From positions 310,001 through 374,000 of the forward strand of contig JASGKX010000001.1 of the NCBI GenBank assembly GCA_049840475.1: a DNA stretch of 64,000 nucleotides, in the 5' to 3' direction. A program made the translations under genes and the position numbers. The stretch's first letter is position 1. Each line of letters begins with the position of its first letter. Source of the DNA: JBGVSA01 sp049840475 (lineage in GTDB: Bacteria; Pseudomonadota; Gammaproteobacteria; Burkholderiales; Rhodocyclaceae). Positions 29,067-38,186 of this stretch are shown in pieces. The notes below the pieces were generated by a model, which saw only the letters and a list, made by a program, of their open reading frames with translations, made no database searches and was not told the DNA's origin.

Positions 29067-31241
29067 TCACAGCTCGATGGGGTCTACATCCACATGCCAG
29101 CGCAGGTCGCGTGGCGTACGGGCGGCGTAGAGAAACGGCATCCAGGCCGCGAGCAACGCGTGTAGCTGCGGACGTGTGTCGGCTTCGATCACCAATTGCG
29201 CGCGTTCCAGACGTGCGCGACGCACAAGCCGCATCGGCACCGGATCGAACAAGCGCGCAGTCGTCACGAGCGACTCCGCATGCAGGCGCGCCTGCGCCAG
29301 AAAGGCCAATGCCATGGCGAGTTCAGGCGCCTCGGCCCGCAGCACGGCGTGAAAACTGTAGGGCGGGAACCCCGCCTGCTCGCGCTCTTCGAGTTGCAGC
29401 GCTGCGAAGCCAGCATAGTCCTGCCGTGCAAGATGACGATAGAGCGCGTGATCCGGAAACTCAGTCTGGATCAGCACTTCGCCCGGCAACTCGCCGCGTC
29501 CGCTGCGTCCCGCCACCTGCATCAACTGCTGGAAGAGACGTTCCGGCGCGCGGTAGTCCGCCGCGAACAATGAAGCATCCGCTCCCACCACGCCAACCAG
29601 CGTCAGGCGGGGAAAGTCGTGCCCCTTCGCCAACATCTGCGTCCCGACGAGCACATCGACTTCGCCGCGCGCAATCTGATTGCGCACAACCTCCCACTGG
29701 GCGGGCGAACGTACGGCGTCGCGATCCACCCGCAGAATGCGTGCCTGCGGAAAGTGCTCGCTCAGCCGCTCTTCCAGCCGCTGCGTGCCACGGCCGAAGG
29801 CGTGGATGTCTTGCGCGCCGCACTTGGGGCAGGCGCGCGGCGCACGACGCTCGGCGCCGCAATGATGGCAACGCAGCAGATTGTCCGCATGGTGGAACAC
29901 CATGTTGGCTGAGCAGTGATCGCACGCGCTCACCCATCCGCACGCACCGCAACTCACGACAGGTGCGTAGCCACGACGGTTCAGGAAAATCAGGCTCTGC
30001 TCGCCCGCCGCTAACCGTGCTTCGACCGCTTGCAACATCGGGCCTGACAGCCCTTGGTCGAGTCGCGCGCGACGCGTATCGATAACGCGGATCGTCGGTG
30101 GATTGGCGGCCACCGCCGGTCGCGGCATGGCCAGGCGCGTATAACGCCCGGCGCGAGCGTGCAACCAGGTTTCCAGCGACGGCGTAGCCGACCCGAGCAC
30201 GATCGGCACCGACTCGTTACGCGCCCGCCACACAGCCAGATCGCGCGCGGAATAGCGCAAGCCGTCCTGCTGCTTGAAAGAGGCATCGTGCTCTTCATCG
30301 ATGACGATCAGACCCAGGCGCGGCAGCGGCACGAAGACCGACAGACGCGTGCCGAGCACAATGTCCGCCTCGCCTCGCAGAGCCTCGATAAAACCACGCG
30401 AGCGCGCACCATCGGCGAGCCCGCTATGCAGCGCCAACCAGCGCGCACCGGGAAAGCGTTCGGCGACACGCTCCAGCAACTGCGGTGTGAGGCCGATTTC
30501 TGGCACCAGCATCAAGGCTTGCTTGCCTTGTGCGAGCGCCGCAGCGATAAGCTGCAGGTAGACCTCGGTCTTGCCGCTGCCGGTCACTCCATGCAGCAGG
30601 AACGGAGCGAAGGCGCCCAACGCAGCACCGACCGTCTCGACAGCGGTCGATTGATCGGCATTGAGCGGCAACGAACCTGCCGGCCGGATGTCGGACGACG
30701 CAATGGCAACATCGACCCAACCGCGCTTGCGCGCCTCGCGGATGGCGGCACCAGCGGTGTCGCCCAGGGCAGCAAGCAAGACGGCGCGGCGCATCGGGCC
30801 GCGCGCTTCGAGCTCCGCGACGACCGACAGGGCTCGCGTCTGGCGGCTTGCAGCAACGCGGGCAGAAACGCCATCTGCTGTGGCGGCTAGCAATGGATCG
30901 TCTTCGCGCGGCAGGCGCACCGCCCGTTTGAGGCCAGGCGGCAAGGCCGTGGCGATGACCTCGCCCAGCGGATGCTGGTAGTAGCGGGCAGCAAAATCTG
31001 TCAGCGCCATCCACGACTGAGGCATAGGCGGCACATCCGCCAGAACCTCGCGAACCGTCTTCAGTTTGTCCACAGGAGGATGGTCCTGTGGATCGATTGC
31101 AACGATTACACCGGTCTTCTCACCTGCCCCGAAGGGCACGCGCGCGCATTGTCCGATTACCGGCGGACTTGTAGTTTCCGCAATGTAATCAAATAGTTGT
31201 GGCTTTGGGATTGGAAGGGCGATGCGGACAATGCGGGTCAC
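29067..31241 (-). CDS. priA: Primosomal protein N' (replication restart helicase PriA)
   Basis: A 724-residue superfamily 2 DNA helicase that reloads the replisome at stalled forks. The N-terminal DNA-binding domain (VRIALPIPKPQLFDY) is followed by Walker A GVTGSGKTEVYLQ, DEEHDASFKQQDGLRYSARD (DEEH box), and a zinc-binding insert with eight cysteines in four CxxC pairs (CGACGWVSACDHC, CHHC, CPKC). The C-terminal helicase motifs follow (VDVLVGTQMLAKGHDFP). It starts with GTG. The 512-base gap to hemE is upstream. Confidence 0.97.
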   Translation of the reverse strand: MTRIVRIALPIPKPQLFDYIAETTSPPVIGQCARVPFGAGEKTGVIVAIDPQDHPPVDKLKTVREVLADVPPMPQSWMALTDFAARYYQHPLGEVIATALPPGLKRAVRLPREDDPLLAATADGVSARVAASRQTRALSVVAELEARGPMRRAVLLAALGDTAGAAIREARKRGWVDVAIASSDIRPAGSLPLNADQSTAVETVGAALGAFAPFLLHGVTGSGKTEVYLQLIAAALAQGKQALMLVPEIGLTPQLLERVAERFPGARWLALHSGLADGARSRGFIEALRGEADIVLGTRLSVFVPLPRLGLIVIDEEHDASFKQQDGLRYSARDLAVWRARNESVPIVLGSATPSLETWLHARAGRYTRLAMPRPAVAANPPTIRVIDTRRARLDQGLSGPMLQAVEARLAAGEQSLIFLNRRGYAPVVSCGACGWVSACDHCSANMVFHHADNLLRCHHCGAERRAPRACPKCGAQDIHAFGRGTQRLEERLSEHFPQARILRVDRDAVRSPAQWEVVRNQIARGEVDVLVGTQMLAKGHDFPRLTLVGVVGADASLFAADYRAPERLFQQLMQVAGRSGRGELPGEVLIQTEFPDHALYRHLARQDYAGFAALQLEEREQAGFPPYSFHAVLRAEAPELAMALAFLAQARLHAESLVTTARLFDPVPMRLVRRARLERAQLVIEADTRPQLHALLAAWMPFLYAARTPRDLRWHVDVDPIEL

Positions 31242-31753
31242 GGCGCGCGATAAATTCTATTTTTTCTATTTTATTCAAAAAGTTGCACGTACTTTATGAA
31301 GTGCTTTGCGTGCGAATAAGGGCAAGCCCTTGGCCCGTCGTTCATTCAGCCATTTTCCACCGATGCCTGTGGATAAAAATGTGAGTAGCGCGTCAACGCA
31401 CTCCCCGCACACATGCTCTTGCCGCCCGCTACGCTTTCGTGATAACAGCCCACAGCACAAATATTGTTATTAATTTTCAATGGCTTGACCCAAACCATCG
31501 AAATGTCTTATGTGCTGTCAAGACACTCCTCACCAAGGGGTCAGACTTGTGCATAAGTAGCAGGGCAAATGTGCCGTGGCGGCATCTTTAATGCATTTTG
31601 CATACCCCCAAAACCCTGACTGGAGCAGGCTTTGCGGCAGGGGGCGCTTCAAAAATGTGTCACAGTGTGTCGCCGCATGCACGAACGGCCCAAAAAACCG
31701 GGGACGTCCACCGCATTTCTACAAAAAGGCGTGAACGGTCCCGTTGTTGGGCA
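31242..31753. other. Long intergenic region between priA and hemE, no gene seen
   Basis: Both flanking genes are on the minus strand. The sequence is visibly richer in A/T than its surroundings, notably 31250-31285 and 31455-31480. I find no convincing coding frame in either direction. It likely holds the priA promoter. A TTGACC...TTATGT pair on the plus strand near 31481 has 17-base spacing but nothing obvious to transcribe. No clear terminator hairpin follows hemE. Confidence 0.5.
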
Positions 31754-32890
31754 TCACGAAGGCAACCAGAGACCTACGCCCCCCTCCCCATCTTCGTCAC
31801 CGCCGTGTTCGTGCTCAGACGGCAACACCTGGGCCAGCATGGTGCGGCTGTATTCGTGGACGGCATCGACCAGTACGCGCACGTTGTCGTGCGGCGTGAA
31901 CTGCGAGATGCCATGCCCCAGATTAAAGACATGACCATAGTGCGGACCATAGGCATCGAGCACACGGCGCGCTTCTGCGGCAACGTGCTCGGGCGAGCCC
32001 ATCAGCACGCCCGGATCCAGATTGCCCTGCAGTGCAACTTGGTGCCCAACGCGCGCACGCGCCACGCCGATGTCAGTGGTCCAGTCCAGCCCGACGGCAT
32101 CACAGCCAGTTGCGGCGATGTCCTCGATCCATTGCCCGCCCCCCTTCGTGAACAGCACGATGGGAACGTCTTCTCCCTCGTATTGGCGCTCCAGACCGTC
32201 GACGATCTGCTGCATATAACGGAGCGAAAACTCGCGATACGCGTCGGGCGCCAGCACGCCGCCCCAGGTATCGAAGATCATCAGCGCCTGCGCGCCGTGG
32301 GCAATCTGGGCGTTCAGATATTCGGTGACGGTGCGGGCGTTGATGTCGAGGATGTGATGCAGCAACTCGGGGCGGCTGTACATGAGCGCCTTGACGTTGC
32401 GGAAGTCGCTCGACGAGCCCCCTTCGACCATGTAGCAAGCCAGCGTGAAAGGGCTGCCCGAGAATCCGATCAGGGGCACGGAATCCTTGAGCGCGCGACG
32501 GATGGAGGCCACCGCATCGAACACATATTGCAGTGATTCCATCGGCGGCACGGCCAGCGCACGAATGGCATCGGCATCGCGCAACGGGCGCTCGAAGCGC
32601 GGCCCTTCGCCTTCGACGAACGTCAGGCCCAAGCCCATGGCGTCCGGCACGGTCAGGATGTCAGAGAACAGAATCGCCGCGTCCAGGGCATAGCGCTCGA
32701 GCGGCTGCAGCGTCACCTCGGTTGCAAACGAGGACGAGCGGCACAATTCCATGAAGCTGCCTGCATGCGCGCGCGTAGCGCGGTATTCCGGCAGGTAGCG
32801 GCCAGCCTGGCGCATCAACCAGACGGGGGTGTATTCGGTCGGCTGGCGCAGCAAGGCGCGCAGCAGTGTGTCGTTGCGCGGTCGGGTCAT
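31754..32890 (-). CDS. hemE: Uroporphyrinogen decarboxylase
   Basis: A 378-residue TIM-barrel enzyme that turns uroporphyrinogen III into coproporphyrinogen III. The first signature PVWLMRQAGRYLPEYR and second signature GFSGSPFTLACYMVEGG are exact, and FLSDILTVPDAMGLG-type substrate residues are present. Start 32890 precedes MTRPRNDTLLRAL. After the normal end (VDAVHEYSR) there are 29 extra residues, acidic and Gly rich (EHEHGGDEDGEGG), not found in E. coli HemE. It lies apart from the hemC-Y operon. Confidence 0.96.
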   Translation of the reverse strand: MTRPRNDTLLRALLRQPTEYTPVWLMRQAGRYLPEYRATRAHAGSFMELCRSSSFATEVTLQPLERYALDAAILFSDILTVPDAMGLGLTFVEGEGPRFERPLRDADAIRALAVPPMESLQYVFDAVASIRRALKDSVPLIGFSGSPFTLACYMVEGGSSSDFRNVKALMYSRPELLHHILDINARTVTEYLNAQIAHGAQALMIFDTWGGVLAPDAYREFSLRYMQQIVDGLERQYEGEDVPIVLFTKGGGQWIEDIAATGCDAVGLDWTTDIGVARARVGHQVALQGNLDPGVLMGSPEHVAAEARRVLDAYGPHYGHVFNLGHGISQFTPHDNVRVLVDAVHEYSRTMLAQVLPSEHEHGGDEDGEGGVGLWLPS

Positions 32891-33035
32891 GACGGCCGGC
32901 ACCTCGAAGAAGACAAAAGAGCCTGTAATTGTACCGCGCCCTATCGGCACGCACGCCCATCGCCCGGATCAGGTCCGCAGGATCGCGCGCCTTTTCGGCT
33001 AACATCGCTCCTTTGCCTGTGGAAAGCGCTCACCC

Positions 33036-34571
33036 GTGCGTCTGTTTCGCCTCGCCAAGATAGCTCGCGTCAGTCTGCGATTCGGTCTGGACCAGATGAT
33101 CCTGGACCGCGCATCGACCACCCGGGTTGGCGAATGGTTGCGTCGCCTGCTTCCCCGCCGCCATTTCAACGAGCCGCGCGCCGTACGCCTGCGCCGTGCG
33201 CTGGAGTCGCTCGGCCCCATCTTCGTCAAGTTCGGCCAGATGCTGTCGACGCGCCGCGATCTGCTGCCGGCCGACATCGTCACCGAACTGTCGCGCCTGC
33301 AGGACCGCGTGCCGCCTTTCGACAGCGCGCTGGCTGTCGAACTCATCGAAGCCGAATTCGGCCAACCGGTCGACACCGTATTCCATCGTTTCGAACGCAC
33401 GCCGGTCGCGTCAGCATCGATCGCACAGGTGCACTTCGGCGAGTTGCCGGATGGCACCGAGGTCGCCATCAAGGTCCTGCGGCCGGGCATCGATCGCGTC
33501 ATCGACAACGACGTGGCCCTGATGGAAGTGGCCGCCACACTGATCGAAAAGCTGTGGGTGGAAGGCCGCCGACTCAAGCCGCGCGAAGTGGTGGCGGAAT
33601 TCTCGCGCCACCTGCGCGACGAACTGGACCTGATGCGCGAGGCCGGCAATTGTTCCCAACTGCGCCGCAACTTCCGTGGTTCGCCTCTACTCGCTGTGCC
33701 CGAGGTGTACTGGGATTACTGCTCGCCGTCGGTGATGGTGATGGAGCGCATGTACGGCACACCTATCTCGCAGACCGAAACGCTGCGTGCGCAAGGCGTC
33801 AACATGTCGGCGCTGTCGCGCGCGGGCGTCGAGATTTTCTTCACGCAGGTGTTCCGCGATGGTTTCTTCCACGCCGACATGCACCCGGGCAACATCTTCG
33901 TGAAGATCGAAGGGCCGATGCGCGGCCAGTACATCGCGCTTGATTTCGGCATCATGGGCACGCTCAACGAGCGCGACAAACAATACCTGGCGACCAACTT
34001 CCTGGCGTTCTTCCAGCGCGATTATCGCCGCGTCGCACAGGCTCACGTGGACGCTGGCTGGGTGCCGGCGGATACGCGCGTAGATGACTTCGAAACCGCC
34101 ATCCGCGCTGTGTGCGAACCGATCTTCGATCGTCCGTTGCGCGACATCTCCTTCGGCAAGACGCTGCTGCGGCTGTTCCAGACAGCGCGTCGCTTCAACA
34201 TGGAAGTGCAGCCGCAATTGGTGATGCTGCAGAAGACGCTGCTCAACATCGAGGGCCTGGGGCGAGACCTCGACCCGGATCTTGATCTATGGAAGACCGC
34301 CAAGCCATTCCTTGAGCGTTGGATGAACGAGCAGGTTGGCTGGCGCGCGCTGATACGCCACGTCAAGGAAGAAGCCCCCGGCTGGGCCGTGGTGCTGCCG
34401 CAGATGCCGCGCCTCGTGCATCGCGCGCTACTCAATGAGTCGCGCGACCTGCTGCCCGAGCAGATCGCCGCCCTCGAACGGCAGCAGCGGCGGCAGACAC
34501 GGGCGACATGGGCGCTCGCGGCACTGGTTGTCGTTGCGCTCGCGCTTCAGGCGTACGTCCTCTGGAGCTAG
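33036..34571 (+). CDS. ubiB: UbiB, atypical kinase of ubiquinone biosynthesis
   Basis: A 511-residue ABC1/ADCK-family membrane-associated protein needed for ubiquinone synthesis. The KxGQ motif is in FVKFGQMLSTRRDLLP (about 67-82). The Ala-rich loop is in ASASIAQVHFGEL, the ExD-type region in EVVAEFSRHLRDELDLMREAGN, and the metal site in HADMHPGNIFV then ALDFGIMG. Two hydrophobic segments at the C-terminus (about 485-509) anchor it. It starts with GTG. A terminator follows at 34586-34615. Confidence 0.95.
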   Translation: MRLFRLAKIARVSLRFGLDQMILDRASTTRVGEWLRRLLPRRHFNEPRAVRLRRALESLGPIFVKFGQMLSTRRDLLPADIVTELSRLQDRVPPFDSALAVELIEAEFGQPVDTVFHRFERTPVASASIAQVHFGELPDGTEVAIKVLRPGIDRVIDNDVALMEVAATLIEKLWVEGRRLKPREVVAEFSRHLRDELDLMREAGNCSQLRRNFRGSPLLAVPEVYWDYCSPSVMVMERMYGTPISQTETLRAQGVNMSALSRAGVEIFFTQVFRDGFFHADMHPGNIFVKIEGPMRGQYIALDFGIMGTLNERDKQYLATNFLAFFQRDYRRVAQAHVDAGWVPADTRVDDFETAIRAVCEPIFDRPLRDISFGKTLLRLFQTARRFNMEVQPQLVMLQKTLLNIEGLGRDLDPDLDLWKTAKPFLERWMNEQVGWRALIRHVKEEAPGWAVVLPQMPRLVHRALLNESRDLLPEQIAALERQQRRQTRATWALAALVVVALALQAYVLWS

Positions 34572-34585
34572 CCGCCGCCCGACAC

Positions 34586-34615
34586 AAAAAAGGCCGCTCG
34601 AGCGGCCTCTTTTTA
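34586..34615. terminator. Bidirectional terminator between ubiB and the outer-membrane protein gene
   Basis: aaaaaaggccgct, a cg loop, then agcggcctctttttat. It separates the convergent ubiB (+) and barrel-protein (-) genes. Confidence 0.85.
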
Positions 34616-34640
34616 TGTCTGGAACCAGGCAAGCATTCGA

Positions 34641-35297
34641 TCAGAATGCGTACGACACACCAATGCCCAGCACCGGGTAGATTTTGACTTTGTCGAGGTC
34701 GTCGTTGAGCGTCTGCTCAGCCTGAGCGCGACTTTTTTCCAGCGTACCGGTCGTGTCATTGATACCCGACGTCGTCACCGTGCCCTTGGGATTCTGGAAC
34801 AGCACACCCAGGCGCGCATTGAAAGCCCAGCCCGCAACGCCAGCCGGGTTCGACGTCCAGCCGATACCCAGGTACGGCGACCACTTGTCGTCATCCAGGC
34901 GTGCATCGTAGTGCGCGCTCGGGTTGGTACCCGTGTAGGTCTTGCCGTTGATGGTGATCGAATTGGTGCCAGCCGCGCTGTCACCCGTGAACTTGCTGCG
35001 GTTGTAGAGAATGCCGGCCGACAGAGCAAAACCATTGCCGAACGGATGGTAGTCGGCGAGCAGTTCGACCGAATTCATCTTGGCCTTGCCGTCGTAGTCG
35101 ACACCGTCTTCAGTCACGGTGGCGTTGAGGCTGCCGCCGTTGTAGCCCAGGCGCATGCCCAACTTGTCGTTGAAGCTGTACTTGTAACCCACGCCAACAC
35201 CCAGCGTGCTGATACCGGCATATACCCCGTGGTCTGCGGCTTGCGCCAGACCGCTCCCCAGCACGGCCAGGATTGCCGCGGCTGCGAGTTTCTTCAT
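34641..35297 (-). CDS. Outer-membrane beta-barrel protein
   Basis: A 218-residue exported protein. A signal peptide (MKKLAAAAILAVLG, cleavage after AQA, about residue 22) leads to alternating amphipathic strands such as GVYAGISTLGVGVGYKYSFN, LGMRLGYNGGSLN and SVELLADYHPFGNGFALSAGILYN. The last residue is Phe (GIGVSYAF), as required for BAM insertion. The architecture is that of small eight-stranded barrels (OmpW/OmpA type). Ligand unknown. GGAGAG lies before the ATG, and a hairpin sits in the 5' leader. Confidence 0.85.
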   Translation of the reverse strand: MKKLAAAAILAVLGSGLAQAADHGVYAGISTLGVGVGYKYSFNDKLGMRLGYNGGSLNATVTEDGVDYDGKAKMNSVELLADYHPFGNGFALSAGILYNRSKFTGDSAAGTNSITINGKTYTGTNPSAHYDARLDDDKWSPYLGIGWTSNPAGVAGWAFNARLGVLFQNPKGTVTTSGINDTTGTLEKSRAQAEQTLNDDLDKVKIYPVLGIGVSYAF

Positions 35298-35318
35298 GTG
35301 ATCTCTCCAGTGAATACT

Positions 35319-35338
35319 GTCGGCGTCTATGCGCCGAC
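35319..35338 (-). other. Hairpin in the 5' leader of the outer-membrane protein gene
   Basis: Arms gtcggcg and cgccgac are a perfect seven-base inverted repeat with a six-base loop, ending about 20 bases before the start codon. No T run follows, so it is not a terminator. It could stabilise the mRNA or be an operator. Confidence 0.35.
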
Positions 35339-35378
35339 GAGCACTTAACGGAGCTGGGAAGAGGCTTCTTGAGGAAGG

Positions 35379-35406
35379 AGACCGCCGGGGCGACGCACGG
35401 CGGTCT
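35379..35406 (-). terminator. Probable terminator after purU
   Basis: On the minus strand agaccgcc and ggcggtct form an eight-base perfect stem, followed by ccttcctc, about 57 bases after the purU stop. The weak T run makes the call tentative. Confidence 0.45.
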
Positions 35407-35462
35407 GACAGATATGGCGCGACGACGGGAGCATGGCGTGCGTGCCACCGCCCCCTGCGCAA

Positions 35463-36323
35463 TCAGCGAAAGACGACAGTCTTGTTGCCGTGAACCAGCA
35501 CGCGATCTTCGAGGTGATAACGCAGGCCGCGCGCCAGCACGGTCTTTTCGATGTCCTTGCCGTAGCGGACCATGTCTTCAGGAGAGTCCGAGTGGTCAAC
35601 GCGAATCACGTCCTGCTCGATGATCGGCCCCTGGTCGAGTTCTTCGGTCACGTAGTGGCAAGTCGCGCCGATCAGCTTCACGCCACGCTGGTAGGCCTGA
35701 TGGTACGGCTTGGCACCGACAAAGCTGGGCAAGAAGCTGTGGTGGATATTGAGAATCCGCCCCGGATACGCCGCACACAATTCCGGCGACAGTATCTGCA
35801 TGTAGCGCGCCAGCACCATCGTGTCGCCGCGCACGTCGTCAAAAATGCGCTTGACCTCGGCATACGCCCCGGCCTTGTTGTCTGCCGTCACCGGCACGTG
35901 ATGGAACGGAATGCCATGCCACTCGACGAAGCCCCGGAAGGTGTCGTGATTGGAAATGATGCAAGGGATTTCGATGTCGAGTTCTTTGCTCTGCCAGCGC
36001 GCCAACAGGTCGTACAGGCAGTGTTCCTGCTTGCTGACCATCAGCACCACACGCTTCTTGACCGCACTGTCGTTGATCTTCCAGTCCATCTCGAACTCTT
36101 CGGCCAGCGGGCGGAAGCGGTCGCGGAACTCAGCCAGCAGGAAGGGCAGCGAATCGGCCTTGACCTCGATCCGCATGAAATAGCGATTGGCTTCGCGGTC
36201 GGCATGGAGGTTGGTTTCGAGAATCCAGCCGCCCAGTTCGGCAATGAAGGACGATACGCGGGCCACGATGCCCACGCGGTCGGGGCAGGAAGCAGTGAGG
36301 GTATAGAAACGTTGCGAAGGCAT
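35463..36323 (-). CDS. purU: Formyltetrahydrofolate deformylase
   Basis: A 286-residue enzyme that hydrolyses 10-formyl-THF to formate and THF, balancing one-carbon pools and feeding purine synthesis. An N-terminal ACT domain (LTASCPDRVGIVARVSSFIAELGGWILETN) is followed by the formyl-transferase fold with IPCIISNH, ILNIHHSFLPSFVGAKPYHQAY, and THYV-like TCHYVTEELDQGPIIEQD. Length is typical. The next gene downstream is the barrel protein. Confidence 0.97.
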   Translation of the reverse strand: MPSQRFYTLTASCPDRVGIVARVSSFIAELGGWILETNLHADREANRYFMRIEVKADSLPFLLAEFRDRFRPLAEEFEMDWKINDSAVKKRVVLMVSKQEHCLYDLLARWQSKELDIEIPCIISNHDTFRGFVEWHGIPFHHVPVTADNKAGAYAEVKRIFDDVRGDTMVLARYMQILSPELCAAYPGRILNIHHSFLPSFVGAKPYHQAYQRGVKLIGATCHYVTEELDQGPIIEQDVIRVDHSDSPEDMVRYGKDIEKTVLARGLRYHLEDRVLVHGNKTVVFR

Positions 36324-36341
36324 GGTGATCGGATCACAAAG

Positions 36342-36701
36342 TCAGGCGACGACCTTGGCGTAAGTGTCGCGGAGCAGTTCAAGCACCTCGACCGTGATTT
36401 GGGTACTCACACCGGGCAACGGACGATACTCCTGTCGCAAGGCGTCGCGCAGGCGCTTGGCGAGCGCCGCACGCTGGGACTCCGTGCGGCCAGGCAGGAT
36501 GTGCAGGTGTGCGTGGATGAAGCCATGCCCCGCGTCGCGGTCACCGACGCGGAAATCCGCCAACGGCACAGCGCGCGACTTGATGTTGTCTGGCTCGAAC
36601 TCACCGCTCTCGATCAGGCTGCGGTTGGCTGCCTTGAGCACCTGCGCAGGGTCGAAACCTGCTGACAGATTGACGGTGTATTCGATCACCAGATGGGGCA
36701 T
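36342..36701 (-). CDS. 5-carboxymethyl-2-hydroxymuconate isomerase family protein
   Basis: A 119-residue tautomerase-superfamily protein. It begins Met-Pro (MPHLVIEYTVNL), giving the catalytic N-terminal Pro after Met removal, and has FIHAHLHILPGRTESQRAALAKRL, the CHMI core. In degradation of homoprotocatechuate these enzymes shift a double bond, but no hpa genes are nearby, so the physiological substrate is open. It lies 9 bases from thrH and 18 bases from purU, on the same strand. Confidence 0.85.
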   Translation of the reverse strand: MPHLVIEYTVNLSAGFDPAQVLKAANRSLIESGEFEPDNIKSRAVPLADFRVGDRDAGHGFIHAHLHILPGRTESQRAALAKRLRDALRQEYRPLPGVSTQITVEVLELLRDTYAKVVA

Positions 36702-36710
36702 GGTCTTGGG

Positions 36711-37325
36711 TTACTCAGCGATACGTGCCGCGGCACGGTCGATTTCGGCACGCAGATCATCGTAGCTGCGCACCACCGGGTATTGTGGGAACTCGCGCAC
36801 CACGTTCTCCGGCGGGTGCATCAGGATGCCCGCGTGGGCCTCGCCCAGCATGGCGGTGTCGTTGTACGAGTCACCCGCTGCGATGACCTTGAAGTTCAGC
36901 CCCTTGAACGCCTTCACGGCAGCGCGTTTCTGGTCCGGCATGCGCAGGTGGTAGTTCACCAGCATGCCGTTGGCGTCGGCTTCCAGGCGATGGCAGAACA
37001 GCGTGGGCTGGCCCATCTGTGCCATCAGCGGTTTGGCGAATTCGTAGAACGTGTCCGACAGGATCACCACCTGGTAATCCACGCGAAGCGCGTCGAGGAA
37101 TTCCTTGCAGCCTTCCATCGGGCCCATTTCGCCGATCACTGCCTGGATGTCCTTCAAGCCAAGCTTGTGGTGCGCCAGGATGTCCAGGCGGTACTTCATC
37201 AGCTTGTCGTAGTCTGGCTCGTCACGTGTGGTGCGGCGCAGTTCGGGAATGCCGGTGCGTTCGGCGAAGGCGATCCAGATCTCGGGGACCAGCACACCTT
37301 CCATGTCGAGGCAGACGATTTGCAC
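36711..37325 (-). CDS. thrH: ThrH: phosphoserine phosphatase / homoserine phosphotransferase
   Basis: A 204-residue HAD-superfamily enzyme. Motif I reads CLDMEGVLVPE with nucleophile Asp7; ThrH uses DxE where SerB has DxD. Motif II Ser is in VVILSDTF, motif III Lys in PDQKRAAV, and motif IV in AAGDSYNDTAML. In Pseudomonas this protein dephosphorylates phosphoserine and can transfer the phosphate to homoserine. The first gene of a thrH-CHMI-purU run. Confidence 0.93.
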   Translation of the reverse strand: MQIVCLDMEGVLVPEIWIAFAERTGIPELRRTTRDEPDYDKLMKYRLDILAHHKLGLKDIQAVIGEMGPMEGCKEFLDALRVDYQVVILSDTFYEFAKPLMAQMGQPTLFCHRLEADANGMLVNYHLRMPDQKRAAVKAFKGLNFKVIAAGDSYNDTAMLGEAHAGILMHPPENVVREFPQYPVVRSYDDLRAEIDRAAARIAE

Positions 37326-37455
37326 TTTCGGGAACCTTTGGCTTGTGGCGACTGAAAAATAGCCGCCGATTGTACAACGGCCGGGCCCGTGGTCGTTGCG
37401 CTGCGCCAGAGGCTCGCCCCACAGCGGGCGGCGCCGACGCCCAATCTACCCTCGT

Positions 37456-37926
37456 CTAGCAGCCGCAGCGCCCCACGACTTCAGTGCTTTGCTGCGCGCC
37501 GCCTTCGTACTGCACCAGCAGCCGCGCCTTGTAGACAGTCGCGCAGGACGACTGCTTCGACCGGCAGGCATCCACGACGGTCCCAACCGCCTGCACCTGC
37601 CACTGCGGAGTCGCAAAATACAGCACCATACGGTCGCCGTTCTGGGCCGGATTACGTTCGGTCGGGTAATAGCGGGCGTTATGGAGGCCGATGTAATAGA
37701 GCTTGTTGCCGTCGCGCATCACCGCCTGACGCCCGCCGATCTGCGACCAATGCAGCAACAGCGGCGCATCGCGCGCTTCCGAGGCATAGAACCCGCAACC
37801 GCAGCCCGGCATGACGTCCGTCGGCTTCAGCGGTTGGAGCGCAGCCCCGACAGGGGCAACAAGAAGGCACGCCGCCAGTCCGACAACGACCTGGCGACCC
37901 AATTTGACGATAAGGAAAGCTGACAT
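37456..37926 (-). CDS. Exported hypothetical protein
   Basis: A 156-residue protein with an N-terminal hydrophobic signal (about residues 9-29, ending PVGAALQ). The mature part has cysteines in MPGCGCGFYA, an internal pair around DACRSKQSSCATV, and a C-terminal RCGC. Six cysteines suggest disulfides in the periplasm. No family I can name. It is divergent from the small oxidoreductase-like gene with only 17 bases between start codons. Confidence 0.6.
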   Translation of the reverse strand: MSAFLIVKLGRQVVVGLAACLLVAPVGAALQPLKPTDVMPGCGCGFYASEARDAPLLLHWSQIGGRQAVMRDGNKLYYIGLHNARYYPTERNPAQNGDRMVLYFATPQWQVQAVGTVVDACRSKQSSCATVYKARLLVQYEGGAQQSTEVVGRCGC

Positions 37927-37943
37927 GGCTTAACATTATCGGC

Positions 37944-38144
37944 ATGACGCCGGAAATTTCGACTGCCTTGAAGTCCGCTGAAGACGACCCGATGCCCCAG
38001 CCCCCGCGTGAGCCGGATGTGTTCGATTGCTGTGGCAACGAATGTGGCGAGGCTTGCGTCTGGACGATCTACCAGGCGCTCAAGGAGAAATATCAGGCCG
38101 AACTGGAAGCCTGGCAGATCAGACAGCTGTTGAAGGACGACTAA
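37944..38144 (+). CDS. Small oxidoreductase-like domain protein
   Basis: A 66-residue protein matching the oxidoreductase-like N-terminal domain family: PPREPDVFDCCGNECGEACVWTIYQ (residues 20-44) with CCG..C..C and the following WxxY. The same short module occurs at the start of some eukaryotic proteins and as stand-alone bacterial proteins. The cysteine pattern suggests metal or redox function; the true role is unknown. Confidence 0.7.
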   Translation: MTPEISTALKSAEDDPMPQPPREPDVFDCCGNECGEACVWTIYQALKEKYQAELEAWQIRQLLKDD

Positions 38145-38150
38145 AAACGA

Positions 38151-38174
38151 TTGAGCCGGCAAGTGCCGGCTCAA
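38151..38174. terminator. Hairpin between the small oxidoreductase-like gene and hpt
   Basis: ttgagccggc and gccggctcaa form a strong stem around a short loop. On the minus strand it is followed by tcgttttta, so it likely terminates hpt; it also lies seven bases after the plus-strand gene. Confidence 0.75.
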
Positions 38175-38186
38175 TGTACGTTCAGC

